From: Mauremys mutica
Taxonomy: Eukaryota > Chordata > Testudines > Geoemydidae
Assembly: GCF_020497125.1 (NCBI RefSeq)
Contig: NC_059094.1
Location: 2,521,733 to 2,585,732 of the forward strand
Direction of reading: 5' to 3'
Length of the DNA stretch: 64,000 bases
Both the position numbers and the translations under genes were made by a program. Positions 22,946-33,834 of the stretch are shown piece by piece. The first letter of the stretch is position 1. Every line of letters starts with the position of its first letter. The notes under the pieces are model-generated. The model made no database searches. It was not told the origin of the DNA and saw nothing but the letters and a program-made list of their open reading frames with translations.

Positions 22946-23206
22946 TTTTTGGCACCTCCAAGGCAAGAGCCCTACAAAAAAAAAGGGCGGAAGTTATAAA
23001 TGGCACCAACCACTCCCATCCACCTCAGCCTTCCAGTTGGGGTCTCAGATGCAGTGGCAGGCCCAAGCAGGCCTTTTGAAGGTGTGCCCAAGGGCACTGT
23101 ACTAGTCGCTGTTTCAGATCTGCCTCCCCTTTTATTTTTGGATTGTCTATTCCTCTTCAGCCCAGCATAGTCATACATAACATCGGCCCATTGGATCCTG
23201 AATATA

Positions 23207-24340
23207 GTGACAGTCAGAATATCCTTCAGTTTTTATCCATCCTGTCCCTTTTCAGGGAGTCTTCTCACGAGCAACTGCTCATCTAGGAGGTGCAATCCTC
23301 CTACGTATGGGGCCTGTGGAGGAGGTTCCTCGAGATTTGAGAGGGAAGGGGTTTTACTCCTGGTATTTCCTAATCCCAAAGGCCAAAGGGGGTCTCTGGC
23401 CCATCTTGGACTAGTGTTGACTCAACACATATCTCAAGAAACTGAGGTTCCACGTGGTCTCCCTGGCCTCCATCATGCCGTCCCTGGATCCAGGAGACTG
23501 GTACATGTCCCTCAACTTAAAGGATGCATACTTACACATTTCTGTCTTCCGTGAGCAGAAGATTTCTCAGGTTTATAGTGGGTCAATGCCACTACCAATT
23601 CACCACTCTTCCATTTGGCCTATCGGCAGCTCTCTAGATTTTCACGATATGCATGGTGGTCATAGCAGCTTTCCTCAGGTGGTGAGGTGTACAAGTCTAC
23701 CCGTACCTTGACGACTGGCTGATCAATAGCATCAGCACAGTCCAAGCCACCTTCCAAGCACTGGGATTGCTAATAAAAAAGCAGAGGTCAACTCTTGTCC
23801 CAGTCCAGAATTTACTGGGGCAGTGCTCGACTTGACCCAAGCTAGGACCTTCCTGCTGGAGGCCCAATTCTGGACCATGTTGGACCTGATATCCAATGTC
23901 AGGGTTCACCCAATCATAACGGCTCGGATTTGCCTCAAGCTACTGGGTCATATGGCGGAATGCGGTTATGTGGTTCAGCGTGCAGGGCTGTGCCTCAGGC
24001 CCCTCCAGATGTGGCTAGCATCAGTTTACTCCCCGAGCAGATGCCACTTGGACTCAGTGCTCACAGTCCCTTCTCTGGTTCCCTGGACTGGTGGAAAGAC
24101 CTGAGATCAGTAATAATGGGGGTGCACTTTGTTACCCCTCAACCATCGGTAACCTTAATCTCAGACATGTTGTACCTAGGGTGGGGAGCTCACCTCAACA
24201 ACCTCAGGAATCAGGGCTTCTGGTGCCAAGAAGAACTCTCCCCGCACATAAACGTCAGGGAGCTCAGGGTGGTACTCAGTATGCCAAGTGTTCCTTCCCC
24301 AGATCTCAAGCAGGGTGGTGTGAGTCCTGACAAACAATGA
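23207..24340 (+). pseudogene. DIRS-A reverse transcriptase and RNase H
   Basis: In changing frames it reads ASIMPSLDPGDWYMSLNLKD, then AYLHISVFRE, HYQFTTLPFGLSAA and a YLDDWL-like catalytic box near 23700. Next come ARTFLLEAQFWTMLDLI, LLGHMAECGYVVQRA and RPLQMWLASVYSPSR. RNase H motifs follow around 24150-24270 (LGWGAHLNNLRNQGFW and HINVRELRVV). Multiple frameshifts rule out function. The order gag, RT, RNase H, recombinase is typical of DIRS elements. Confidence 0.7.
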
Positions 24341-25150
24341 ACAAACAGGGAGAGGTTCAATTTTCAGCCTTGTGTCAGGAGGCCATCCATCTGTGGGACT
24401 TCTGCACAAATCACTCCATTCATCTCAAGGTGTCGCATCTCCTAGGAGCCCAGGATGTACAGGTTCAGCAGATCTTGCTAGGCAGTAGAAAGCCTTCCAC
24501 CAGGGCAATGTACTTGGCCAAGTAGAAGTGTTTCTCTTTGTGGGCTTCTGAACGTGCTCTCTCTCCATCTTGATCTTTCCTATCTTGGACTGTTTGCTCC
24601 ACTTAAAGCAGCAGGGCCTGGCCCTCTCGTCTATTAAAGTGCACTTAGCAATCATCTCGGCCTTCCACCCTACAGTGAACAGCAGGTCAGTCTTCTCCCA
24701 TGGAATGACAGTTCGGTTTCTCAAGAGGCTGAAAAGGCTCTATCCTCAGGTCTGTGAGCTGACCCCCCTCCCATGGGACTTAAATCTGGTTCTGTCAAAG
24801 CTCACAGGTCCTCCCTTTGAGCCATTAGCATTGTGCCCCCTGCTACTTTTCTCTTGGAAGGTTGCCTTCCTGGTGGCGATCACCTCAGCCAGAAGGATCT
24901 CTGAAATCAAGGCCTTTATATCAGAACCACCCTATAAGATGTTCTTCAAGGTCCAACTCTGTACCTATCTGGTGTCACAATTCCATAACAGCCAGGCCAT
25001 TTTCCTACCAGTCTTCTTCCCAAAACCTCACAAGAACTCTGAGGAATGACGGCTTCACTTGTTGGATCTTAGGCATGCCCACGCCTTTTATATTGAGAGG
25101 ACTAAACCCTTCTACAAATCCATGCAACTCTTCATAGCAATAGTGGAAAG
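24337..25150 (+). pseudogene. DIRS-A tyrosine recombinase
   Basis: The longest open piece is 24570-25049 (159 aa): SSIKVHLAIISAFHP, RFLKRLKRLYPQV, LNLVLSKLTGPPFEPLALCP and VAFLVAITSARRISEIKAF. The SARRISE segment holds the first catalytic arginine of the recombinase fold. The frame then shifts, and ...RTKPFYKSMQLFIAIVERMRG follows at about 25090-25160. The C-terminal catalytic box is not clearly preserved. Confidence 0.66.
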
Positions 25151-25317
25151 GATGAGAGGGCTACCTGTGTCAGCCCAGAGGATCTTGTCCTAGATGACCA
25201 TCTACATCTGAGCTTGCTATGAGCAGGCAAATGTTCTGCCTCTGGTCATCTTAACTGCTCACTCCACAAGAGACCAATCATTGTCAGCACTGTTCCCCTC
25301 GCCCAGGCCCCAGTCCA

Positions 25318-25602
25318 ACTGTTGTTCTTCGAGATGTATTGCTCATGTCCATTCCATGACCCACCCTCTTACCCTTTTGTCAGAGTTAACCGACAAGAAG
25401 GAACTGAGAGAGTGTGGGGCTGGCAGCGCCTCTTATACCGCACATAAGTGTGCAGCTCCAGAGGGCACTAGAGTTGACCCAACTGATACCACTGAGGGAA
25501 AAATCTCTGATAACAGTGCATGCGGCGCACATATACCCTAACATGGAAGGGACATGAGCAACACATCTCAACAATAGTTACGAAAGGTTAGTAGCTGTTT
25601 TT
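25318..25602 (+). repeat. DIRS-A right terminal repeat
   Basis: Contains gttcttcgagatgtattgct near its start and aagggacatgagcaacacat near its end, so it folds back on itself. It ends ...gtagctgttttt just before the DIRS-B frame resumes. Confidence 0.7.
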
Positions 25603-26180
25603 TCCCTTCAGTTACACCTCAAATTTCTCCCCAACATTGAGTTACGCATCAATCAAGCAATACACTTACCTGTATTGTTCCCTAAACCCTATGCTTTCTC
25701 TAAGGACAAGAGATTTCACTCCCTCAACATCCAGCATGCCCTGGCTTTGTACCTGCAAAGAACCAAACCCATTAGGAAATCTCTGAGGCTTTTTGTTGCC
25801 ATAGCAGAAAGAGCTCATGCCCAAGCCTGATCCTACCAGAGGATTTCTAAAGGGGTTTCAGGATGCATCTTAGGGTACTACAAAATAGAAAGAATTCTTC
25901 CCACTAGGGATATCAGCTCACTCCATGTAAGCACAAGCTGTGTCCACGGAATCCCTATCTGATGTCCCGTTGCAGATCATTTGCAGGGCTGGAGTTCTGT
26001 CCACATGTTTGCAACACAGTATGCTATAGTTCAGGCATCGGCTGCAGTTGCAGTGGTAGGAATGGCAGTATTGCAAACATCTTTGCTGCCAGCTTCCTCA
26101 CACCCTGATCCAGTCTGAACACTGCTTGCCGGTCACCCACATGTGGTATACAGATAGGGATCATCAGTCGAAGTAGTAGT
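25603..26180 (+). pseudogene. DIRS-B tyrosine recombinase, C-terminal part
   Basis: A nearly continuous frame reads SLQLHLKFLP, INQAIHLPVLFPKPYAFSKD, ALALYLQRTKPIRKSLRLFV and AIAERAHA. After stops come a WSSVHMFATQYAIVQASA-like box near the recombinase C-terminus and MAVLQTSLLPASSHPDP. It directly continues the piece that ends at 18030. Terminal-repeat sequence follows from about 26180. Confidence 0.7.
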
Positions 26181-26334
26181 GAAGGTTACTTACTTTTACT
26201 GGATGTTCTTCGACATGTGTGCTCCCTATTTGTACTCCTCTATCCACCCTCCTTCCCCTCTGCTTCATATCCTGTTATTTGCAGTAAGAAGAGGAACTGG
26301 AGAGGCGTCAACCTGCACTGCCTCTTATACCTTT

Positions 26335-27004
26335 TGTGACAAAGTTCCTCCTCTGCCTTGGTGGGTCCTGTGCTTATTGGTGGATTTGCTTGCCTCACAG
26401 ATTCACCCTGTGGGTCGGGAAACAGCCCAGAGACCTTCCTCTCTGGTAGAAGCCACAGTCCAGGTCAATTCCTCCTGTGTTTGATCAGGAGTTGGGAGGT
26501 TTGGGGGGAACCCGGGCCTGCCCTCTACTCCAGATTCCAGCCCAGGGCCCTGTGGACTGCAGCTGTCTAGAGTGCCTCCTGGTACAGTTGCACAACAGCT
26601 ACAACTCCCTGGGCTACTTCCCCATGGCTTCCTCCCAACACCTTCTTTGTCCTCACCACCGGACCTTCCTCCTGATGTCTGATAACGCTTGTACTTCTCA
26701 GTCCTCCAGCAGCATGCCTACTCACTCTCAACTTCTTGCACACCTCTTGCTCCCAGTTCCTCGCACACACTTCCTCTCCTCTGGCTCCCTTTGGCCTGAC
26801 TGGAGTGAGCCCTTTTATAGCATCAGAGGGGCCTTAATTAGCAGCCTCACTTGACTCTTAGCAGGTTAATTGGAGTCAGGTGTTCTCATTACCCTGGAGC
26901 AGCCCCTGCTCTGGTCACTCAGGGAACAGAAAACTGCTTATCCAGTGGCCAGTATATCTCCCTTCTACTATTCTGTTGTTCCCACCTGGCCTGAGTCTAT
27001 CACA
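26335..27004 (-). mobile_element. Solo LTR inside the DIRS-B right terminal repeat
   Basis: 670 bp with retroviral ends (tgtgac...tatcaca) and the 4-bp duplication cttt on both sides (26331-26334, 27005-27008). On the minus strand a TATA box CTATAAAAGG lies at 26811-26820. I saw no internal retroviral genes. DIRS terminal-repeat sequence continues on both sides (26180-26330 and 27009-27165). Confidence 0.68.
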
Positions 27005-27170
27005 CTTTGTTCAGGAGCATGCGGGGCTCTACTGTGTATATGTGGGTCAATGGACACTGCTTTTGAAGAATTTCAGGACACAGGCGCATGACACACATGT
27101 GTACCCACTTGTGGAATACAGATAAGGACCACACATCTTGAAGAATTTCTAATACAGTAAGTAACCTCCA

Positions 27171-27430
27171 CTAAGGCTATGTCTCCACTAGCACTTTTGT
27201 CGGTTAGGGGTGTGAAAAAAACCCATCCCTGACTGAGATACATTTCACCAACATAAGTGCTGGTGTGGACAGTGCTATGTCAACAGGAGACTCTCTTCCA
27301 CCAACATAGCTACCCTGCCACTCATTCGGGGTGGTTTAAATAGAGCAGCTACAAGGGAGACCTTTCAGTGGTGCAGCTGCAGCAGTACAGCTGTGCTGTT
27401 GTAAGGTCTGTAGTGTAGACATAGCCTTAG
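27171..27430. mobile_element. MITE with inverted ends
   Basis: A 260-bp element. Its left end ctaaggctatgtctccacta and the inverse of its right end (ctaaggctatgtctacacta) differ at one base. It has no coding capacity. The ends resemble PIF/Harbinger-type reptile MITEs, but I could not confirm the target duplication. Confidence 0.65.
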
Positions 27431-27814
27431 TTTGGTAACATTTCACAGGTCTCTAGTGGTGGCCGTCCCATTACTCTACACAAAGTTGAAGTACCCAAAA
27501 TAGAAATTCAGGGTTGATGTTTCTAGAATGTCAGGATAGCCTTTCCCAGAATAGTAGCACATAAAAAACAGCTCTGCTTGTTCTGTACCACACATTAGTA
27601 ATAGGCAAAAAAGCATCTTAAAGAATTGATTTCTAGTTGGTTAAAGTACAGCACAAGAGAGGCATACTGAGTGTCAAAAACTTCCAGAAAAGATTAAAGC
27701 CCATGAGACAAAGGCATTAGCTACTTATTAGACCCAAAAAAATGTTGTCCCCCAAGTGGCAACATAAAAATCAGTGAACTGGCCTTTCTTAAAGGAAAAG
27801 AAGTGTCATGTGTT

Positions 27815-28948
27815 TCATAGAATCATACAATTCAAGATCAGAAGGGACCATTATGATCATCTAGTCTGACCTCCTGCAAGATGCAGGCCACATAAGCCGA
27901 TCCACCCACTCCTGAACTAATTCTCTCCCTTGACTCTGCTGTTGAATGCTCCAAATCATGATTTAAAGACTTCAAGTAGCAGATAATCCACCAGCAAGCG
28001 ACCCCTGCCCCATGCTGTGGAGGAAGGCGAAAAACCTCCAGGGCCACTGCCAATCTACCCTGGAGGAAAATTCCTTCCCAACCCCAAATATGGCGATCAG
28101 CTGAACCCCGAGCATGTGGGCAAGACTCTCCAGCCAGACCCTCTGGAAAAGGCTGACAATATCCCAACATTGACCCTTTGTACTAATTACCAGTGTGGCA
28201 CGTTATTGACCTATTGACTAAACCCGTTATCCTATCATACCATCCCCTCCATAAACTTATCCAGCTTAATCTTAAAGTAATGGAGGTCCTTCGCCCCCAC
28301 TGTTTCCCTCGGTAGGCTGTTCCAGAATTGCACTCCTCTGATGGTTAGAAACCTTCGTCTAATTTCAAGCCTAAATTTCCTGACTGACAATTTATATCCG
28401 TTTGTCCTCGTGTCCACATTAGCACTGAGCTGAAATAATTCCTCTCCTTCCCTGGTATTTATCCCTCTGATATATTTAAAGAGTGCAATCATATCTCCTC
28501 TTATCCTTCTTTTGGTTAAGGAAAACAAACCGAGCTCCTCAAGTCTCCTTTCATACGACAGGCTTTCCATTCCTCGGATCATTCTAGTGGCCCTTCTTTG
28601 TACCCGTTCCAGTTTGAATTCATCCTGCTTAAACATGGGAGACCAAAACTGCACACAATACTCCAAATGAGGTCTCACCAACGCCTTATATAACGGGACT
28701 AGCACCTCCTTATCTCTACTAGAAATACCTCGCCTAATGCATCCCAAGACCGCATTAGCTTTTTTAACGGCCACATCACATTGCCTACTCATAGTCATCC
28801 TACGATCAACCAGGACTCCTAAGTCCTTCTCCTCGTCCGTTACTTCCAACTGGTGCGTCCCCAGCTTATAACTAAAATTCTTGTTAGTCATCCCTAAATG
28901 CATAACCTTACACTTTTCATTATTGAATTTCATCCTGTTACTAATACT
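27815..28948 (-). mobile_element. CR1 LINE, 5'-truncated
   Basis: The 3' tail (tagaatcatacaattcaaga) lies at the left. The minus strand then gives the 3' UTR and a 232-aa open frame (28235-28933) of the CR1 RT C-terminus ([34 protein letters not shown]). It is very close to the copy at 7670-9110. There are no stops in the coding part. Confidence 0.87.
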
Positions 28949-29022
28949 GTTTGTGTGTGATCAATCTATTATCTATACTGCAAAAGCATTAGGTTTTGTT
29001 TTTTCTCTTTAGTTACGTAGAC

Positions 29023-29854
29023 CAGTGGTTTTCAAACTGCGAGTCATGACCCAGTACTGGGTCGTGGAATGGAAGACAATGGGTCGCGGTGGCTCTGGTC
29101 AGCACCACTGACAGGGCCGTTAAAAGTCCCGTCGGTGGTGCTGCCCAGGAAAGATAGGCTAGTACCTACCTGTCCAGCTCCTAGGCGGCAGGGGGCGGGG
29201 AGCACGAGGCTCCGTGCACTGGTTCCACACACCCATTGACCAATGAGAGCTAGGGGAGGGGCGGTGCCTGCAGGCAAGAGCCGTTTAGAACCACTTGCAC
29301 GCCTCTGCACGCCTCTGCCTAGAAGCCAGACCTGCTGCTGGCCACTTACAGGGCGCAGCACGGTCCACAGTGCCAAGACAGGCAGGAAGCCTGCCTTAGC
29401 ATCCCCACTGCACCGCTGACCGGGAGTTGGACGAGATAAGCCTGCACCCAACCCCCTGCCCCAGCCCTGAGCCCCCCAAAACCTGGAGCCCCTTCCTGCA
29501 CCCCAAACCCTCATCCCCAGCCCCACCCAAGAGGCTACACCCAGAGCCTTGACCCCCTCCCATACCCCAGCCCGGAGCCCCCTCCTCCACCCCAAACCTC
29601 ATCCCTGCTCCCACCCCAGAGCCCTGGCCCCCTCTCTGCACCTCAACCCCCTGCCCTAGCCCAGAGCCCCCTCCCACACCTTGAACCCCACATTCCTGGC
29701 CCCACCCCACAGCCCTCACCCCTGCACCCCAGCCTTGTGCCCTAGCCCTGAGCCCCTCCCTCACCCCAAATTCCTCATCCCCAGCTCCATTTGGTCACGG
29801 GCATCAACAATTTTCTTCAACTGGGTCACCAGAAAAAACGTTTGAAAACCACTG
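29023..29854. mobile_element. hAT-type non-autonomous DNA transposon
   Basis: Terminal inverted repeats: cagtggttttcaaact at the left and ...gtttgaaaaccactg at the right, the hAT/Charlie type. An 8-bp duplication lies on both sides (acgtagac 29015-29022 and atgtagac 29855-29862, one mismatch). The interior (29440-29770) is C-rich and repetitive, with units around ccccagagccct. The long open frames on its minus strand are low-complexity and not genes. Confidence 0.82.
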
Positions 29855-30852
29855 ATGTAGACATTGGAGAAGCTGCTGTAGCTATGAGCTTCTCCCATGT
29901 GACAGTATTCTTCCATTAGTAACCAAAATGTTAGCCGAATCTTTAACCTTCCAACCTGCCCATTTATGACACCATCATTCAAAATGTGTGAAAAATGAAT
30001 GAAATGTGAAACAGCAGTTTTTTACACCATAATTAAATAGTTTTTAAGCTATCAAGTCTGTTTTAAGAGTGCTTTCTCACTCTGTGGATTAAATAAAGCA
30101 GTGTTCTAAACAGTTCTATCACAGTTCTCTCACAATCCTAACTCCTCAGAGATCTGTGCTGTGTTGAAATCTTACTGCCTCTGAGCAACAGAAGTAATTG
30201 CTGTGTAGACTAACCATAGACTTGACTTACTCTCTTTCTGTGAGTAATGTTGCTAGACATGAATAGAATACTGGAGAATGGAACTCTCAGATTCTTCCTC
30301 TCCTTCTGATTGTGATCTGGTGGTTAGAGATGGAATAACCAATGCCTACTGATTTGGCACTTTTATTTTGAGAAGTGTGACTGATTGGATAAGATGTGTG
30401 TCTGCCATATTAATGACCTAGACTCTACTCCCAGCAGTGTGTGAAGAGGCCTTGTGCATCCTCTGTTAACTTATTTGTAAAATGGGAGATTAATATTTGA
30501 CTATCTTCTTGGGTTGAGGGTGCAAGGTTTTCAGTGTTAAGAGCTATGAAGTGCACTGAAATATTAGCTCACAGTATAGGTGAGATTTGAATTTGTCTAC
30601 TAATTTCGAGATCAGTGAGCTTCCCCTAGGTTACAGGGTACTTGGTTGGGGACTCTCCTGGAACACTTCCCAACTTGGTGGTATGGGAAGGTGGACTGAG
30701 CTCAAATGCAGAATGTTGCACAGCCCTGATGTTAAAACTTTCCAGCTGGTTTGCTGACGGATGGTATTCCTGCTGGATGATTTACTGACACTATAAGGAA
30801 ACTGTTGGCAGCTGAGATTTTATACCATTTTCATCTATTTTTCCCACTACAG

Positions 30853-31077
30853 GTTCTCTCCTTTTGCTTGACTGTGTTGAGCCGACGATTTGAGTTTCAA
30901 GCTGATGCATTTGCCAAGGAGCTTGGGAAGGCCAAAGACCTATACTCTGCTCTGATCAAATTAAACAAAGATAACTTGGGATTTCCTGTTTCTGACTGGA
31001 TATTTTCAATGTGGCATTATTCCCACCCTCCCCTGTTAGAAAGACTTCAAGCCTTGAAGGATGCAAAGCAAGACTGA
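30853..31077 (+). CDS. ZMPSTE24: ZMPSTE24 terminal coding exon
   Basis: This is the last coding exon: 74 residues and a TGA stop. It starts after the acceptor ttcccactacag and continues the protein directly from the SPYNE end of the previous exon. It contains [20 protein letters not shown]; the first glutamate of FEFQAD is by family knowledge the third zinc ligand that completes the HExxH...E site. The conserved C-terminal [20 protein letters not shown] segment is also present. The protein ends in ...KDAKQD, differing from mammals only in the last few residues, as usual for this tail. No disruption is seen, so the gene is probably functional. Confidence 0.97.
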   Translation, partial: VLSFCLTVLSRRFEFQADAFAKELGKAKDLYSALIKLNKDNLGFPVSDWIFSMWHYSHPPLLERLQALKDAKQD

Positions 31078-31700
31078 TTGGAATCATTGTTGGTTCAGAG
31101 ACAGTGCTTCCGTCTCAGAAGCAAAATTCAGAGCTGTTTTTTTATTTTTTTAAAGTAATCCTTCCAGTGTTCCCTGATCTGAATGCAGTTAGCTTCTGAA
31201 ATGTGTGTTAAATTTACTGAACTGAATTTTTAAGAAAATAACTTGTGGGACTGAATTTGGAGACTATATTGTATAAAGACTTTTCCTTTTCACTAAATTT
31301 TATCTTTAAATGACAGAACACTTTGAGGGAAAGCAATTCCCCTCGTCCCCAGAAGCAAACACCCCTTGAGTTTGTGTAAATTTTGAATGTGGCTTTTGAC
31401 AATTTCTCAGTTTTTTGTAAGGTGAACTGTAGCTTTTTGCCCTCATCAGTTTGATTGGCAGCACCTCAGCCCTGTGCTCCTAATTCACAGTGAAAAAGGT
31501 TTGGGTGACTTAACTCCTCATGTGACAAATGCTTATGCTAGTTAATCACTGTTCAAATGTATTTAAAAAGTGGCTGTATTGGATAGAAGGCTCACCTTTT
31601 CCATGTGCAATGAATGAAAAAGCTACTTTCCTAGGTATAATAAAACTGCCTCTTTTTTCAATGGAGGAATAACAATAAATTCCATCTGCAGAATGTGTGG
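31078..31700 (+). other. ZMPSTE24: ZMPSTE24 3' UTR
   Basis: AT-rich sequence directly follows the stop codon. Two canonical polyadenylation hexamers AATAAA lie at 31639-31644 and 31674-31679, giving a predicted UTR of about 0.6 kb. A CR1 3' end begins about 220 bp further on. The exact cleavage site cannot be read from sequence alone. Confidence 0.7.
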
Positions 31701-32194
31701 GATCATTCTTGATGAAGTCATCACTTGTGCACTCTAACCAGCAGCCCTATACTGGGGCTTGGTGTCAGCTTCTCACCCTTCATTGGGCCTGTGGACAATG
31801 GAGGAGGGGCTACAGAAAGGCAGCAAGAAGATCCATAGAAGAAAGCTGCCAACTTTTTGTCATCCCTGTGTCCCCCACCTCCCCAAAACTCCTGCTGCTT
31901 CCAAGGAGTGGCAGCTGCTCATAAGAATACTGGGTCAGACCAGTGGTCCATGTGGCCCAGTATCCTGTCTTCCAATAGTGGCTAGTGTCAGATGCTTCAG
32001 AGGGAATGAACTGGACAGGGCTCCAGCATCTGGCAGTCAGAGGCTAAAGAATACCCGTTGTTCCCCCTGGCCATCTTGGTTAATAGCCATTGATGGATTA
32101 ATCCTCCACAAACTTACCTAAAGTTGTAAAGCCTGCTGCCTATTAATTTCATGAGGTGACCCCGGTTCTTGTGTTATGTGAAGGGATAAATAAT

Positions 32195-32410
32195 ACTTCT
32201 TCGAGTGATTGCTCATATCCATTCCAAGTAGGTGTGTGTGTGCTGTGTGCACGATTGTCGGACGGTTTTTCCCTAGCAATACCCATCGGGTCGGCTGTGG
32301 AGCCCCCTGGAGTGGCACCTTCATTGCGGTGTATATAGCTCCTTGCCGACCCACCGCCTCTTCAGTTCCTTCTTACTGCTAGTGACGGTCATTGGAGCAG
32401 CTCCTCTCTT
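32195..32410 (+). repeat. DIRS-C left terminal repeat and leader
   Basis: Contains cttcttcgagtgattgctca, a GC-rich middle (ggtcggctgtggagccccct) and tcagttccttcttactgcta. The central part is the inverse of 41716-41895. Confidence 0.72.
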
Positions 32411-33410
32411 GCATTACCTGGTATCAAGTGGAGTGCCCCAGAGGTCGGTCCTAGGGCCAGTTTTGTTCAACATCTTTATTAACAATCTGGGTGATGGAAT
32501 GAATTGCACCCTCAGTGAGTTCACAGATGACACTAAGCTTGGGGGAGAGGTAGATACGCTAGAGGGTAGGGGTAGGGTCCAGAGTGACCTAGACAGATTG
32601 GAGGATTGGGCCAAAAGAAATGTGATGAGGTTCAACAAGGACAAGTGCAGAGTCCTGAACTTAGGAAGGAAGAATCCCATGCACCGCTACAGGCTGGGGA
32701 CCGACTGACTAAGCAGCAGTTCTGCAGAAACGACCTGGGCATTACAGTGGACGAGAAGCTGGATATGAGTCAGCAGTGTACCCTTGTTGTCAAGAAGGCC
32801 AACGGCATATTGGGCTGTATTTGTAGGAGCATTGCCAGCAGATCGAGGGAAGTGATTATTCCCCTCTATTTGGCACTGGTGAGGCCACATCTAGAGTGTT
32901 GCATCCAGTTTTGGTCCCCCCACTACAGAAGGAATGTGGACAAATTGGAGAGAGTCCAGCGGAAGGAAACTAAAATGAGTCGGGGGCTGAGGCACATGAC
33001 TTATGAGGAGAGGCTGAAGGAACTGGGGTTATTTAGTCTGCAGAAGAGAAGAGTGAGGAGGGATTTGATAGCAGCCTTCAACTACCTGAAGTGAGGTTCC
33101 AAAGAGGATGGAGCTAGGCTGTTCTCAGTGGTGGCAGATGACAGAAAAAGAAGTAATGGTCTGAAGTTGCAGTGGGGGAGGTCTAGGTTGGATAGGATAT
33201 TAGGAAACACTATTTCACTAGGAGGGTGGTGAAGCACTGGAATGAGTTACCCTAGGGAGGTGATGTAATCTCCATCCTTAGAGGTTTTTAAGGCCCGGCT
33301 TGACAAAGCCCTGGCTGGGATGATTTAGTTGGTGTTTGGTCCTGCTTTGAGCAGGGGATTGGACTAGATGACCTCCTGAGGTCTCTTCCAACCCTAATAT
33401 TCTATGATTC
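32411..33410 (+). mobile_element. CR1 LINE, 5'-truncated
   Basis: Starts in the RT domain ([20 protein letters not shown]), keeps a changed catalytic box (FTDDTKLGG instead of FADDTKLGG), and shifts frame at about 32700. The 3' UTR ends tattctatgattccctaat. It is older than the copies at 10107 and 40271, with several stops. Confidence 0.85.
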
Positions 33411-33834
33411 CCTAATATACTCTTCTTTTCACTCTGTAAATAGTTGAAAGTCTTAGCCTTGGTCTACACTACGAGTTTAGGTCGAATTTAGCAGCGTTAC
33501 ATCGATTTAACCCTCTACCCATCCACACGACAAAGCCGTTTTTTCCGACGTAAAGGGCTCTTAAAATTTATTTCTGTACTCCCCCGACACGGGGATTAGT
33601 GCTGAAATCGACTTTGCCAGGTCAAATTTGGGGTAGTGTGGTCACAATTCAATGGTATTGGCCTCCAGGAGCTATCCCAGAGTGCTCCATTGTGACCACT
33701 CTGGACAGCGCTCTCAACTCAGATGCACTGCCCAGGTAGACAGGAAAAGGCCCGCAAACTTTTGAATTTTATTTCCTGTTTCGCCAGAGTGGCAATCTGC
33801 AGGTGAGTGCAGATCTCATCAGCAGAGGTGACCA

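Larger units (their letters stand above)
18031..25602 (+). mobile_element. DIRS-A: DIRS1-like retrotransposon inside DIRS-B
   Basis: Left terminal repeat at about 18031-18205, gag 18206-18475 and 21306-22945, RT/RNase H 23207-24340, recombinase 24337-25150, right terminal repeat at about 25318-25602. It is inserted in the recombinase gene of DIRS-B, which reads in frame from base 18030 to base 25603 with no duplicated bases. This agrees with recombinase-mediated integration. A CR1 with its own Penelope insertion splits the gag gene (18476-21301). All genes carry stops or frameshifts. Confidence 0.78.
5022..27165 (+). mobile_element. DIRS-B: DIRS1-like retrotransposon, multiply interrupted
   Basis: This is the outermost element of the intronic nest. 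Left and right terminal repeats of the same type sit at about 5022-5220 and 26180-27165. Between them, in order, are gag-like (5531-6317), RNase H (6540-7085, 7620-7669, 9111-9315), and tyrosine-recombinase fragments (17205-18030, 25603-26180). Each gap is filled by another transposon, and in most cases the DIRS frame resumes at the next residue. The insertions are an RTE-like LINE, two CR1 insertions, DIRS-A and an LTR. It is decayed and not functional. Confidence 0.75.

Noticed and set aside
29044..29764. Long Gly/Ala/Trp-rich minus-strand frames of 183 and 122 aa
   Set aside because: They lie in the C-rich interior of a hAT element. Low-complexity, stop-poor sequence gives long frames by composition alone.
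30805..30852. Extension of the terminal ZMPSTE24 frame upstream to 30805
   Set aside because: These 16 codons are the pyrimidine-rich intron end before the cag acceptor and do not match the protein family.
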